From: Acidobacteriota bacterium
GTDB taxonomy: Bacteria; Acidobacteriota; Terriglobia; Bryobacterales; UBA6623
NCBI GenBank assembly: GCA_027624045.1
Contig: JAQBUE010000015.1
Location: 1 to 48,884 of the forward strand
Length of the DNA stretch: 48,884 nt
Direction of reading: 5' to 3'
The notes beneath the pieces were generated by a model, which worked only from the letters and a program-made list of their open reading frames with translations, made no database searches and was not told the DNA's origin. Made by a program: the position numbers and the translations under genes. Shown in pieces: positions 38,067 to 47,339 of this stretch; position 1 is the stretch's first letter; each line of letters begins with the position of its first letter.

Positions 38067-41000
38067 GTGGAACCCGCCCCATTTACTCCAACTTGGTCGC
38101 TTCAGGGTTACGTTCGCCGTTTGCAGAGGCGGCTCCAAGCGAGGGCGGCCTCACGTGGAATTGGGTTGACCATTGGCGCCGCCCTGGCGCTGACGTTGGT
38201 GTTGGTGGCGATCGCGAACCGCTTCGCGTTTTCCGATGGCAGCTTGGTCGGAGGGCGGACGGTACTGTTCGGCTCACTGATCACGGTCGTCATTCTTGCT
38301 CTGTGGCGTCCTTTGCGGGGTCTCGGCATCCGCTCGGCGGCGAAACACGCGGAGCGTGAAGTCCCGGCTTTCGATGGGCGGATGTCTACCTTCATCGATC
38401 AATCCGAGCACGCCGCGTCGAACCCGATGCTAGCCTTGCTGGCCGAAGACGCGATGCAGGTCGCCGAGACGGCTCCCGTTGAACATGTGGTCGGCTGGCA
38501 GCGGATGGTTTCGTTCACCGCGCTGGCAACGGCGGCGCTTTTCACGCTGATCTGGCTGGGAACGTCGGGTCCGGGCTACTGGGGCTACGGAACGTCTCAA
38601 CTGTGGGGCGGCTGGATGGTATCGAGCGAAACGCCGTTCTACGAGTTGCAGGTCCAGCCGGGTGACACGACGATGCGGCGTGGGGCGGATCTGACCGTGA
38701 CCCTGCAAGTGGTGGGCTTTGATGCGCCGTCGGCGCGGATCTTCGTGAAGTACGCCGACAGTGTTGAGTGGGATGAAGCCCCGATGCGACGGCAGCTCGA
38801 GGGCGGTGGGTTCGAGTTCCTGTTCGCCGGCGTGCGCGATCCGTTTCAGTACTACGTTTCCGCCGGTGCGATACAGAGCGAACGATTTGACGTGGACGTA
38901 GTGGTGATGCCTGTCGTCAAGAACCTGAAACTCACGTATCACTATCCAGAGTGGACGGGATTGAAGAATATCGTTGATGATCCCGGGGGCGACGTCAACG
39001 CCGTGGCGGGCACCGAGATCGAGATCGAGATCGAAACCGACAAGGAGCTTGTTGACGGCGTGATTATGGTCGACGGCAAGCGCTCCAGCGACATGCAAAC
39101 GGACGGCCTCAAGAGTGTGGGGCGCATCACGGTGGCCGCCGACGGGCTCTACAGCATCGCGGCCATGTACAAGGGCGAAGCCGTGCGGATCAGCGATGAA
39201 TACTTCATCACTCTCATTCCAGACCGTAAGCCGACCGTCGAAGTCGTGCGGCCCGGGCGAGACTATCCGGCGACGACGATCGAAGAAGTGGTGACGGAGC
39301 TTAAGGCCGAAGATGATTTCGGTATCCTCGGGCTCGACCTCTATTACTCGCTGAATGGCAGCGAGATGAAGAAGGTTGCCATCAAACGCCAGGGTTCCAA
39401 GGTAGTGACCGGGACACACACATATTACCTGGAGGATATGGGCGAACCCGAGGACTCTCCGAAACAGGGTGACGGCGAAGGCGAGGCCGCGGACGTGGGG
39501 CTGTCGAATCTGGTGCCGGGCGATTTGATCTCTTACTATGCCGTCGCCCGTGACCACAATCTCACGGCTAAAACGGACATGTACTTCATCGAGGTGCGTC
39601 CGTTCGACCTGATCTTCCGTCAGGGGCAGCAGGGCGGGGGGGCCGGCGGTGGCGCCCCGCAAGAGCAGAACGAGATCTCGAAGCGTCAAAAAGAAGTCAT
39701 CGCGGCAACCTGGAATCTGATTCGCGCCTCGGAAGAGGCCAAGCCGTCAGACCGTTCCGAGATTCGCGATAACGCGGTTGTGCTGGCGGATATCCAGCTC
39801 ACTTTGAGAGACCAGGCACGCACGCTCGTCGAGCGCACGAAGGCTCGGCAGTTGGCGGGTGGGGATGACAAGATTACCCGCTTTCTCGGGAACATGGAGA
39901 AGGCCGCCGAATACATGGAACCCGCATCCGACAAGCTGCACGCCGTGAAGCTGACCGAGGCGATCGCTCCCGAGCAAAAAGCGCTGCAACATGTGCTGCG
40001 GGCCGAAGCCATCTTCCGCGAGATGCAGATCTCGTTCGGACAGGGCGGCGGGCAGGGCGGTGGGCAGGCCCAGCTCGATCTGGCCGAGATGTTCGAACTC
40101 GAGATGGACCTGCACAAGAACCAGTACGAGACGGGCGGAGGATCCTCGCAGCAGCAGGCCGAGCGTGAAGCCGACGAGTTGATGGATAAGCTGCGCGAAC
40201 TGGCCCAACGCCAGCAGAAGCTTGCCGAGCAGCGTAAGCAGCAGGAGGAGATGACGTTCGCGCAACGTTGGCAGCAGGAGATGTTGCGGCGCGAAGCGCT
40301 GGAGCTGAAGCGCAAGCTCGAGCAGTTGCAACGCAAGTCGGCCCAGCAGCAACAGCAAGGCCAACAGGGACAGCAAGGCCAACAAGGTCAACAAGGACAG
40401 CAAGGCCAACAAGGTCAGCAGGGTCAACAGGGACAACAAGGCCAGCAGGGACAGCAGGGACAGCAAGGCCAGCAAGGACAGCAAGGACAGCAAGGCCAGC
40501 AAGGACAACAGGGCCAGCAAGGACAACAGGGGCAGCAAGGCCAGCGCGCTCAGGGGAGCCAGCCCTCGGGCGGCCCGGCGAGTCCTCAGAACCTGCAGCA
40601 GATCATCGAGCGGTTAGACCAGGCGACGCGTGACATGGAGACGAGTCCGTCAAGTGCTCAGAATCCGCAAGACGGCGACCCGGCTTCCGCGCAGCGGGCA
40701 CAGGAGCGGCTGCAAGAAGCGCTGCGGGAGTTGGACGGTCAACGGCGCGGCCAGACTGCCTCGGCTCTTTCGGATTTGTCGCGGCGCTCCGAGAAGCTCG
40801 CGGATGACCAGCGCGCGGTCGCTGAAAGGCTACAGCAGGATTTGCGGCAAGCGCTCGATGAGCAGGCCAAGGCCGAGGCGGCAACAGGGACCCGTGAACG
40901 GCTTGCGAGTGGCTTATCACCGACCGAGGCTCTCGAGTTGGCCGACCGCAAGAAGGAGATGCAGGAAGAGCTTGAGGGCATTGAGCGCGGCATGCAGGAA

Positions 41001-41960
41001 GCGATTCGTCGCTTGGACGATTCGCAGCGTGACGCATCCCGCGGTTTGCGGGAAGCTCTGGGTGGCGTGCAACAGAACGAGATCGGAACGCGTTTAAGAG
41101 TGGTTGCGGAATACATTCGGCGCGGAATGGCTCCGCTGGCGGCGCAAGGCGAAGAGATGGTGACCCGCTCACTCGATGAGTTGCGAGACAGCATCAAGCA
41201 AGCCGAGCGACTTGCGCAAGCCGGGGGGCCGGGCCAGGAGCAAGGCTTGGAGCGCTCCCTTGCGCAACTCGAGAACCTGCGGCGGCGGCTTGAGAACGCT
41301 GCGGGACAGGGTCAACAAGGCCAACAAGGCCAACAAGGCCAGCAAGGCTCACAGGGGCAACAAGAAGGTCAGCAGGGCCAGCAAGGCCAAGGGCAAACTC
41401 CAGGCCAGCAGCAAGGCCAGCAGCAGGCTCAAGGCGGGCAGCAGCAAGGTGGCCAACAGCCGGGCGGCCAGCAAGGCGGGCAGTCCCAACAGGGTGGACC
41501 GTCACAAGGTCAGCAGGGCGGCCGGGAGGGCGGTCCGCAACAATCGGTTGGCGGCGCAAGTAATTTTGGCGGCCCCCGCACGTCACAAGGGCCAGGCGGA
41601 CGCGGTGTTTGGGATGAGGAAAGCCGCCGGGCCATGGAACAGGCTCTTGGTGAAGGGTTGCGTGTGGTACCCCGCATGACAAGGGATCTCCAGACCAGCG
41701 GTATCTACAAAGAGGATTTGGAAGAGATTCGCCGCTTTGCACAGAGCTTGCCCGACGAGCGATTCCAGGGGAATCCCCAACTGCTCCAGCAGGAGTATGG
41801 GCGCCTGCTTTCGCTGCTCGAACAACTGGAGCTACAGGTACGGCGCAAGGTCGAGGAAGAGCAGGGCGGACAGGTTCGCACCACGATCTCCGAACCGATT
41901 CCGGAAGAGTATCGCGAAGCGGTCGCCGAGTATTTCCGGCGGTTAAGCCGGGGGCGATGA
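38067..41960 (+). CDS. large DUF4175-like membrane protein with Gly-Gln-Gln repeats
   Basis: A 1297-residue protein starting at GTG 38067. Two or three membrane helices lie in the first 175 residues (LTIGAALALTLVLVAIAN, TVLFGSLITVVILALW, FTALATAALFTLIWLG). A large exported segment with beta-sandwich-like repeats (about 190-515) follows. From about residue 530 the protein is helical coiled coil, rich in Gln, Glu and Arg, with 20 perfect GQQ units at about 765-824 and a second Gln/Gly-rich tract near 1080-1165. The C-terminus (EEYREAVAEYFRRLSRGR) is characteristic of this family. Known in alphaproteobacteria and Acidobacteriota; molecular role unknown. It ends the operon. Confidence 0.85.
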   Translation: MEPAPFTPTWSLQGYVRRLQRRLQARAASRGIGLTIGAALALTLVLVAIANRFAFSDGSLVGGRTVLFGSLITVVILALWRPLRGLGIRSAAKHAEREVPAFDGRMSTFIDQSEHAASNPMLALLAEDAMQVAETAPVEHVVGWQRMVSFTALATAALFTLIWLGTSGPGYWGYGTSQLWGGWMVSSETPFYELQVQPGDTTMRRGADLTVTLQVVGFDAPSARIFVKYADSVEWDEAPMRRQLEGGGFEFLFAGVRDPFQYYVSAGAIQSERFDVDVVVMPVVKNLKLTYHYPEWTGLKNIVDDPGGDVNAVAGTEIEIEIETDKELVDGVIMVDGKRSSDMQTDGLKSVGRITVAADGLYSIAAMYKGEAVRISDEYFITLIPDRKPTVEVVRPGRDYPATTIEEVVTELKAEDDFGILGLDLYYSLNGSEMKKVAIKRQGSKVVTGTHTYYLEDMGEPEDSPKQGDGEGEAADVGLSNLVPGDLISYYAVARDHNLTAKTDMYFIEVRPFDLIFRQGQQGGGAGGGAPQEQNEISKRQKEVIAATWNLIRASEEAKPSDRSEIRDNAVVLADIQLTLRDQARTLVERTKARQLAGGDDKITRFLGNMEKAAEYMEPASDKLHAVKLTEAIAPEQKALQHVLRAEAIFREMQISFGQGGGQGGGQAQLDLAEMFELEMDLHKNQYETGGGSSQQQAEREADELMDKLRELAQRQQKLAEQRKQQEEMTFAQRWQQEMLRREALELKRKLEQLQRKSAQQQQQGQQGQQGQQGQQGQQGQQGQQGQQGQQGQQGQQGQQGQQGQQGQQGQQGQQGQQGQQGQQGQRAQGSQPSGGPASPQNLQQIIERLDQATRDMETSPSSAQNPQDGDPASAQRAQERLQEALRELDGQRRGQTASALSDLSRRSEKLADDQRAVAERLQQDLRQALDEQAKAEAATGTRERLASGLSPTEALELADRKKEMQEELEGIERGMQEAIRRLDDSQRDASRGLREALGGVQQNEIGTRLRVVAEYIRRGMAPLAAQGEEMVTRSLDELRDSIKQAERLAQAGGPGQEQGLERSLAQLENLRRRLENAAGQGQQGQQGQQGQQGSQGQQEGQQGQQGQGQTPGQQQGQQQAQGGQQQGGQQPGGQQGGQSQQGGPSQGQQGGREGGPQQSVGGASNFGGPRTSQGPGGRGVWDEESRRAMEQALGEGLRVVPRMTRDLQTSGIYKEDLEEIRRFAQSLPDERFQGNPQLLQQEYGRLLSLLEQLELQVRRKVEEEQGGQVRTTISEPIPEEYREAVAEYFRRLSRGR
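40359..40538 (+). repeat. tandem 9-bp repeat encoding 20 perfect Gly-Gln-Gln units
   Basis: Twenty consecutive nonamers encode G-Q-Q without exception, while third positions vary freely (GGC/GGA/GGT/GGG and CAA/CAG). The amino-acid pattern is thus conserved although the DNA repeat has diverged. Confidence 0.97.
41307..41560 (+). repeat. second Gln/Gly-rich tract of the DUF4175-like protein
   Basis: A less regular tract of GQQ, GQQQ, GGQ and GGQQ units with Ser, Pro and Glu interruptions, near residues 1080-1165. It probably forms a flexible linker before the C-terminal helical domain. Confidence 0.85.
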
Positions 41961-42041
41961 CCGCCGCTGGGCCGTTGATCCGCGCGATGCAGGGTTCGAC
42001 CCGGTTTGGTGAGGTAATATAGGGGAAGAGTCCTGTTCGTC

Positions 42042-42422
42042 ATGGATACCGGCGCTTCCAGAACCGACCCCAATCTGTTCACGCCACTCGGTGTTTTCAG
42101 CGACGAGATCAATGGAAATATCGTCCGCTCCGAGGTCGAGGGCGGCGTCTATCTGAAGGACCTGCCCAAAGGGTCTGAGCTCGAAATCGAAACCGAGAAC
42201 CGCGCTTACCGCATCATGGTGCAGGCGGACGGCAAGACGCTGATTTCAGGCCATCCACAGTTTTGCCCGCAGCCAATACTGGTCAGTATTCACGGTTCGA
42301 GCTGGGGCGGATCGATGCTGAAAGTGGCCTACATCGGGCGCGGCATGCACCTGGAATTCGGGCACCCCGAGTTCCGCACGATCACCACATCGCGCATACG
42401 GGAAATCCGGGCCGTCGCTTGA
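42042..42422 (+). CDS. small hypothetical protein
   Basis: A 126-residue soluble protein of unknown family. The sequence reads like a beta-rich domain: [36 protein letters not shown] and [20 protein letters not shown]. It is not an exported protein by its N-terminus. It follows the DUF4175-like gene by 81 bp on the same strand, so it may be a late operon member, or have its own promoter. Its TGA and the stop of the opposing deacetylase-family gene are one base apart, leaving no room for a separate terminator. Confidence 0.65.
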   Translation: MDTGASRTDPNLFTPLGVFSDEINGNIVRSEVEGGVYLKDLPKGSELEIETENRAYRIMVQADGKTLISGHPQFCPQPILVSIHGSSWGGSMLKVAYIGRGMHLEFGHPEFRTITTSRIREIRAVA

Positions 42423-42423
42423 G

Positions 42424-43422
42424 CTAGCCCGGCGCCGGTTGAGGGGCGCCCATCAAAGCGCGAACGTGGGCCACGGCGGCCGACCCAAGGCCCTCCAGGT
42501 TGTAGCCTCCTTCGAGCACCGAGACGATACGGCCCGCGCTCGACACGTCCGCGATTTCCATCATCAGCAAAGTCAGATCCCTGAAGTCTTCGTCAGTGAG
42601 TGTAAACTCGCCGAGAGGGTCTCCCAACCGTGAATCGAAACCGGCGGAGATGAAGACCAGCTCAGGGCGAAACTCGCGGGCAGCAGCAACGAGTTTCGAT
42701 CGAAAAGCCCCCAGGATCTCGTCACTCCCGGCTCCCGAGGGAAACGGGCAATTGATCGTCGTTCCTTGGCCAGCGCCCTCGCCGGTTTCGCCGGACATTC
42801 CAGTGCCGGGGTACCAAGGGGACTGGTGGGTGCTGAAGAATAGGACAGAAGGATCGTGGTAGAAGGTGTCTTGCGTGCCGTTGCCGTGGTGCACGTCCCA
42901 GTCGACGATGAGTATTCGATCGACGCTGTGCTTTTGCTGCGCGTAGCGGGCGGCCACGGCCACGTTGTTGAAGATGCAGAAGCCCATGCCGCGGTCCGGC
43001 GTGGCGTGGTGGCCCGGGGGCCGCTGGACACAGAATGCATTCCCGACGACGGCCGTCATCACGGCATCGACGGCTGCCAGAACCCCGCCCACGGCGGAGA
43101 GGGCGACATCGTAGGAACGCGCTCCGACGATTGTGTCTCCGGTGCTGAGGTGGTGAGCGCCGGATGCGATGTCGTGGCGCGCCAGTGCTATGTATTCACG
43201 GCTATGGCAGAGGGCCAGTTCGTCTTCGGTGCCTTGACGGGAGGGAATGGCGTAGAGAGTTTTGGATAGGCCCGCCGAGTCGAGGGAGTCGAGCACGGCT
43301 GAGTATCGTTCGGGGCGCTCGGGATGGCGCGAACCGGTAACGTGCTCAAGCGAGATCTTGTCGGCGGCAAGGCCGGTCGGGTTGGACGGGGGATTTTCGT
43401 GTTCAGAGCGAGTTACTGCCAT
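42424..43422 (-). CDS. histone deacetylase-family hydrolase
   Basis: A 332-residue arginase/deacetylase-fold enzyme. From the ATG at 43420-43422 it begins MAVTRSEHENPPSNPTG, followed by SRHPERPERYSAVL near residue 31. The catalytic His pair is H138-H139 in QRPPGHHATPDRGMGFCIFN. Zn ligands D176 and H178 occur in LIVDWDVHHGNGTQ, and the third Asp in FISAGFDSRLGDPLG. Bacterial members (acetoin utilisation AcuC, acetylpolyamine amidohydrolases) deacetylate small molecules or proteins. Length fits. A longer frame to 43620 would run back over the divergent glycosyltransferase start. Confidence 0.93.
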   Translation of the reverse strand: MAVTRSEHENPPSNPTGLAADKISLEHVTGSRHPERPERYSAVLDSLDSAGLSKTLYAIPSRQGTEDELALCHSREYIALARHDIASGAHHLSTGDTIVGARSYDVALSAVGGVLAAVDAVMTAVVGNAFCVQRPPGHHATPDRGMGFCIFNNVAVAARYAQQKHSVDRILIVDWDVHHGNGTQDTFYHDPSVLFFSTHQSPWYPGTGMSGETGEGAGQGTTINCPFPSGAGSDEILGAFRSKLVAAAREFRPELVFISAGFDSRLGDPLGEFTLTDEDFRDLTLLMMEIADVSSAGRIVSVLEGGYNLEGLGSAAVAHVRALMGAPQPAPG

Positions 43423-43497
43423 ATCCGCGCGACCTTCCCTGGTAAAGATCCTATGATACGCTAGCGCATCGGAGCCGGTTTTGGGCGTGATGCGGGC

Positions 43498-45576
43498 GTG
43501 GCGGCTGGAGTCTTTGAGTTGGAATTCATTAGCCGTTTTCGATCCCCCTTTGCGCGGTACATGTGGTTGCTCTGGCTCGGCTTTGCCCTTTTCCTCACGC
43601 TGGGGCCGTTCGCGTGGCACGTCGAATACTTCAAGGGTCCCGGGGCCGCCTACTACCGCCTGATTTTGCTGGTGTTGCCGGTATTGGCGATCGGGTCGAC
43701 TGTCTATACCTGGGCGCGCAAGAAAGGCCTCTGGCGGTACGAGCCTCTTCTATTCGGCGCGCTCCTGCTCGGCGGCGCGGTGTTTTACGACCCGCGGGCG
43801 ACGGTGACGGTTCTGGGAATGCTGGCGGCCGCCTATGCCGCGGGCCGGTTCTGCCTTGAACGCATCGGGCTCTTCAGCGAGTCCTGCGCGGAAGACATCG
43901 CGCTGTCGTCGGCGGTGGGTTTCGGCCTGCTGGCGACGGCAATGTTTCTGATCGGCCTGGCGGATGGCTACTACGTATGGACTTTCGTGGTATTGCTGCT
44001 GGCTCCCTGTACGCTATTCCACCGGCAACTCGCCCAGTTGCCGCTTGGTCTTGCGGCGGCGTGGCGAAAATGGCGTGGCGATGATGAGCTAGCGAGACCG
44101 TATGTCGGCGTGACGGTTGCGCTCGGGGCCGTTTTCTTTGTCTGCACGATGATGCTGACTCTGGCGCCGAGCATCAACGTCGACATGATGCTGTTTCACT
44201 TCGCGGAAGTGAGGCACTATGCCGAGCAGAACGGGTTGTCGATTGTGCCCGGCATGCCGTATTCGTACTTTCCGCAGGGCGGGGAAGTGTTGATGACGCT
44301 GGCCTACGTTCTCGGGGGGCAGGCGGCGGCCCAGATGGTGAATCCGCTGTTCTTCCTGCTGGCGCTGTTTCTGGCCTATGCGTTGGCCCGCCGCTTGGAA
44401 CTGAGCCCCGCTGTCGCGGTGGCGGCTGTCGTGTTCGCGGCTACGGTGCCTTTTCTGCACTGGGCGGGATCGAGTTTCAAGAACGACTTTCCCTTGGTCC
44501 TCTACCAACTTGGGTCGCTGTATTGCTTCATTCGAAACCGGGATGAAGAAGGGGACCATTGGATCTATGTGGGAGTATTTTTGCTGGCTTCAAGCTTCGG
44601 TGTGAAGCACACGGCGGCGTTCGGAGCAGTCCCGCTGGGTCTTCTCTATCTGTCGGTGACATGGAGGAGGCCACGGCTCTTGGCGCTGTGCTTCGTGATT
44701 GGCCTTGTTTTCGGCTTTCACTGGCATGCGCGAACGTTCCAATTGACCGGCAATCCACTTTATCCGGCAGCGGTCGAGAATGCTGTGGTCAAGCTTCCGC
44801 CAATGACTGGGACGCGGCCTTCCGTGTTGATGACCTATCTGCGTTACCCATGGGTCGTGCATTTTGAAGGGACGCGGTCGTTTGAATCGCCATCGAACAA
44901 CCCGTGCGGGATTTTTCTGGTCCTGTTCGCGCCGGCCTGGCTCTGGGTGCGGCGCAAGCGACGGGATGCCGCTGAGCTGATTTGCCTATTCGCCGTAGCA
45001 GTCCATTTTCTCTATCTGGGTTACGTCTGGCTGATTCTTCGTTATGCCATGGTGCCGGTCATGATTCTGGTGATCCTGACCTTCGGCCGCTTGATGGCGT
45101 TCTACGAGTTGTCAGGCCGGCTTGTTAAGGGGACCTTGCTGGGAGCGATGATTTACAGCCTGCTGTTCGCGCTGCTGCCCTCAATGATCGTTGAGATCAA
45201 CGGCCCGCAGTTCTCATACTTTGCTGGGCGGCTCGATAGGGAACAGTATCTGCGAACGGCGGTCGGCTACTATCCGTCGGTTCGCTACCTCCACGACAAC
45301 GCGCCTCCAGATGCTCTCATTCTGAGTCTCAATAATGCCGCCCGCGCCTACGCGCGGTCGCCCGGGAGATTTCACTTCATCTCGGCGCATCGGGGGCTTC
45401 GCCTGGCAGTAGACGAGACCAAGCTGAAGCTCGCCCGAGTTCACTACGACTATCTAGTGGTGCCGACGAGGATGGCGCCGGGGTTCGCGGAGATGCTCAG
45501 CCCCAGCTACCCACTTCAAGAGCGCTACTCCGATGCACTCTACACGGTTTTCTCGGTTGACAAGCCGCCAGGCTAG
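43498..45576 (+). CDS. GT-C-type integral membrane glycosyltransferase
   Basis: A 692-residue polytopic membrane protein with about 13 helices starting at GTG 43498 (ribosome-binding site not obvious; MWLLWLGFAL at 22 codons in could be an alternative). After the first helices, LAPSINVDMMLFHFAEVRHY near residues 222-242 matches the Asp-containing exoplasmic loop of GT-C enzymes (PMT/ArnT-like), which use polyprenyl-phosphate sugars. A periplasmic C-terminal domain starts near 575 (QYLRTAVGYYPSVRYLHDNA). The acceptor is unknown; lipids, proteins or cell-wall glycans are possible. Its stop shares the palindrome CTAG with the stop of the convergent methyltransferase. Confidence 0.8.
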   Translation: MAAGVFELEFISRFRSPFARYMWLLWLGFALFLTLGPFAWHVEYFKGPGAAYYRLILLVLPVLAIGSTVYTWARKKGLWRYEPLLFGALLLGGAVFYDPRATVTVLGMLAAAYAAGRFCLERIGLFSESCAEDIALSSAVGFGLLATAMFLIGLADGYYVWTFVVLLLAPCTLFHRQLAQLPLGLAAAWRKWRGDDELARPYVGVTVALGAVFFVCTMMLTLAPSINVDMMLFHFAEVRHYAEQNGLSIVPGMPYSYFPQGGEVLMTLAYVLGGQAAAQMVNPLFFLLALFLAYALARRLELSPAVAVAAVVFAATVPFLHWAGSSFKNDFPLVLYQLGSLYCFIRNRDEEGDHWIYVGVFLLASSFGVKHTAAFGAVPLGLLYLSVTWRRPRLLALCFVIGLVFGFHWHARTFQLTGNPLYPAAVENAVVKLPPMTGTRPSVLMTYLRYPWVVHFEGTRSFESPSNNPCGIFLVLFAPAWLWVRRKRRDAAELICLFAVAVHFLYLGYVWLILRYAMVPVMILVILTFGRLMAFYELSGRLVKGTLLGAMIYSLLFALLPSMIVEINGPQFSYFAGRLDREQYLRTAVGYYPSVRYLHDNAPPDALILSLNNAARAYARSPGRFHFISAHRGLRLAVDETKLKLARVHYDYLVVPTRMAPGFAEMLSPSYPLQERYSDALYTVFSVDKPPG

Positions 45577-46406
45577 CGCTTGGCGGCGTCGGGCTTGGCG
45601 GCGCGAACGGCTATGAAACAGCCGGAAATCCAGCGTGTGGGTAAGTGATCGCCCAGAGCAAAGAGCCATAGCAGGGCTCGAATAGGGAAGTCGGCGAATT
45701 GGCCTAACGCCATTCGGAGGCCAGTGAAAATTGCTGAGGAAATGAGTCGCGGGTTGTGGATCAGGGTTTCGAAGTCAATGATTTCGAGACCCAAAGTCTG
45801 GAGTTGCCTTTTGAGTTCGCCCAGCGGAGCGGTGTAGCCCAACCGAAAGGGCGCTGAGCGGCGGCGGCTGACTCAGCGGAGGGGATAGTACCAGGGATTG
45901 TAGGCATTGTCGAGCGTGATGATAAGTTCTCCGTCAGGCCGCAAAATTCGGACGAGTTCCGCGAGGCTCTGCTCAAACTCGGCGCGCGTGTCGAAGTGGT
46001 CGAGCGTCGAGGTTGACAGGATCAGCCCGATGCTGTTGTTTCGGATCGGCAGTCCCCGGGCGTCGCCGGTGCAGAAGGTGACAGCCGGGCGGGGGCAGCG
46101 CTGGCGAGCTTTCCAGGCGGTCGCGAAGGCGACATCCATGCCGATCGTCAGGCTGGCATCGTCGAAGAGATCAAACAGGATTTGATCGCTGCCGTGGGCT
46201 TCCTCGAAAACATCTGTTTTCAGGATGCTGGTGGGACGCTGTCCCGCGGTCCAGCGGCGAATCAGTTTCTGGTGCTCCCGCCGCTTCTGTTCAGCTACCA
46301 GTTGATCGAGGTACCAGGAGGGGGAGGAACGTTCTCCGAGGTCTTCCCATTCGGAGGCGCGTTTCGCGGGCGCCTGCACCTGTCCGTCGGGCGTCAAGCA
46401 ATGCAT
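45573..46406 (-). pseudogene. SAM-dependent methyltransferase interrupted by an in-frame TGA
   Basis: A class-I methyltransferase frame of 278 codons, broken by TGA at 45873-45875. The upstream part encodes residues 1-177: IGMDVAFATAWKARQRCP, DARGLPIRNNSIGLIL and STSTLDHF, with the late motif LVRILRPDGELIITLDNAYN. After YYPLR and the TGA, the same frame continues VSRRRSAPFRLGYTAPLGEL and IIDFETLIHNPRLISSAIF to the end PDAAKR, which matches the C-terminal half of such enzymes. TGG (Trp) to TGA is the simplest change. No selenocysteine context is apparent. Sequence error, recent mutation or read-through are possible. The substrate is unknown. Confidence 0.8.
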
Positions 46407-46442
46407 TGTATCTCGGAAGGCCGGAGAGGTTGCTTTTCACGC

Positions 46443-47339
46443 CTATTCGGCGGCGAGCCAGCCGAACGCCGCCGGCCCGGTTCCGAAGCGGCGTCCGGCT
46501 GCTTGGGCCTCTTCGCGAATCGTTTCAACGACCTGCCGCTGGAAAGCGGGCTCGTGCCACTCGGTGTGGCCTCGCACGCGGCTGACCTCGAAAGCCTCGG
46601 CTCGGGTGGTGGCTCCAAGGCGCTTCGTCAAGCGCACATGGAGAGGGTCTCCAATCAAGTCGTTTTCGGTCGCGGCGAGCGCCAGCCGGGCGAGAGTCCT
46701 CGGGTTGCACGGTAACAGGGGCGCTAGCGTCGCAAAGACATCGATGCCCGCCTCGCGTAGCGTTTCCATGGTGTGGAGACGCTTGCCGAGCGGTGCGCAA
46801 TGCGGCTCGTAGAGCTTGCGGATCTCTTCGCGGTCGGTTGTGAGCGAGAAGCTTACCCGCAGCCGGGTGCGAACGGCAAGCTCCTTCAGCAACGGCATGT
46901 CTTGAACAATCGTAGTACCCCGGGTTTGCAGTACGAAAACACGGGGTGGCCGGCGGATGAGCGCTTCAAGCACCTCCGGCATCAGCCGTCTTGTTGTTTC
47001 CGCCGGTTGGTAAGGGTCGACCAGGGGCGAGCAGTAGATGATCTGGTGGGGCCGCAAGGCGCCTGTGAGCAACGAGGCCGCATTGTCTTTGAAGGTTGTA
47101 AAACGGCCCCAATCGCGCCAATCTTCCGGCCGCAGACCTCCTTGGATTCGTAGCGTCGGTACATAGCAGTACGTGCAGCCAAACGTGCAGTTGCGGGCGG
47201 GATTGAGAGAATGTGTGAACCCGGCTTGTGCTATAAACCCGCTAGTCCTCGATAGAATGCTTTTGGCGAGGCTTGGCCGGATGCGATTGAGGGCTCCGGG
47301 ACGGTCGTTGAGGTCCATGCTCCGCCTTGCAGGCTCCAC
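46443..47339 (-). CDS. SplB-like radical SAM protein
   Basis: A 298-residue radical SAM protein. The cluster motif C51-x3-C55-x2-C58 occurs in SLNPARNCTFGCTYCYVP, preceded by GFTHSLNP, as in spore photoproduct lyase-related and Rv2578c-like proteins. Later segments include PHQIIYCSPLVDPYQPAE and LQTRGTTIVQDMPLL (the barrel strands binding SAM). Members of this subfamily are widespread but mostly uncharacterised; spore photoproduct lyase itself repairs UV lesions. The ATG at 47339 is used; Met8 is an alternative. It follows the methyltransferase upstream on the same strand by 36 bp, and diverges from the next gene. Confidence 0.88.
   Translation of the reverse strand: MEPARRSMDLNDRPGALNRIRPSLAKSILSRTSGFIAQAGFTHSLNPARNCTFGCTYCYVPTLRIQGGLRPEDWRDWGRFTTFKDNAASLLTGALRPHQIIYCSPLVDPYQPAETTRRLMPEVLEALIRRPPRVFVLQTRGTTIVQDMPLLKELAVRTRLRVSFSLTTDREEIRKLYEPHCAPLGKRLHTMETLREAGIDVFATLAPLLPCNPRTLARLALAATENDLIGDPLHVRLTKRLGATTRAEAFEVSRVRGHTEWHEPAFQRQVVETIREEAQAAGRRFGTGPAAFGWLAAE

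Noticed and set aside
38430..39689. Minus-strand frame of 419 codons opposite the DUF4175-like gene
   Set aside because: Shadow of the operon gene; no recognisable features.
39747..40538. Minus-strand Leu-rich frame that resembles a membrane or leucine-repeat protein
   Set aside because: Complement of the GQQ repeat (CAG/CAA read as CTG/TTG); an artefact of the repeat.
45873..45875. TGA in the methyltransferase read as selenocysteine
   Set aside because: The position is between PLR and VSRRR, away from any redox motif, and no SECIS-like hairpin was evident just downstream.
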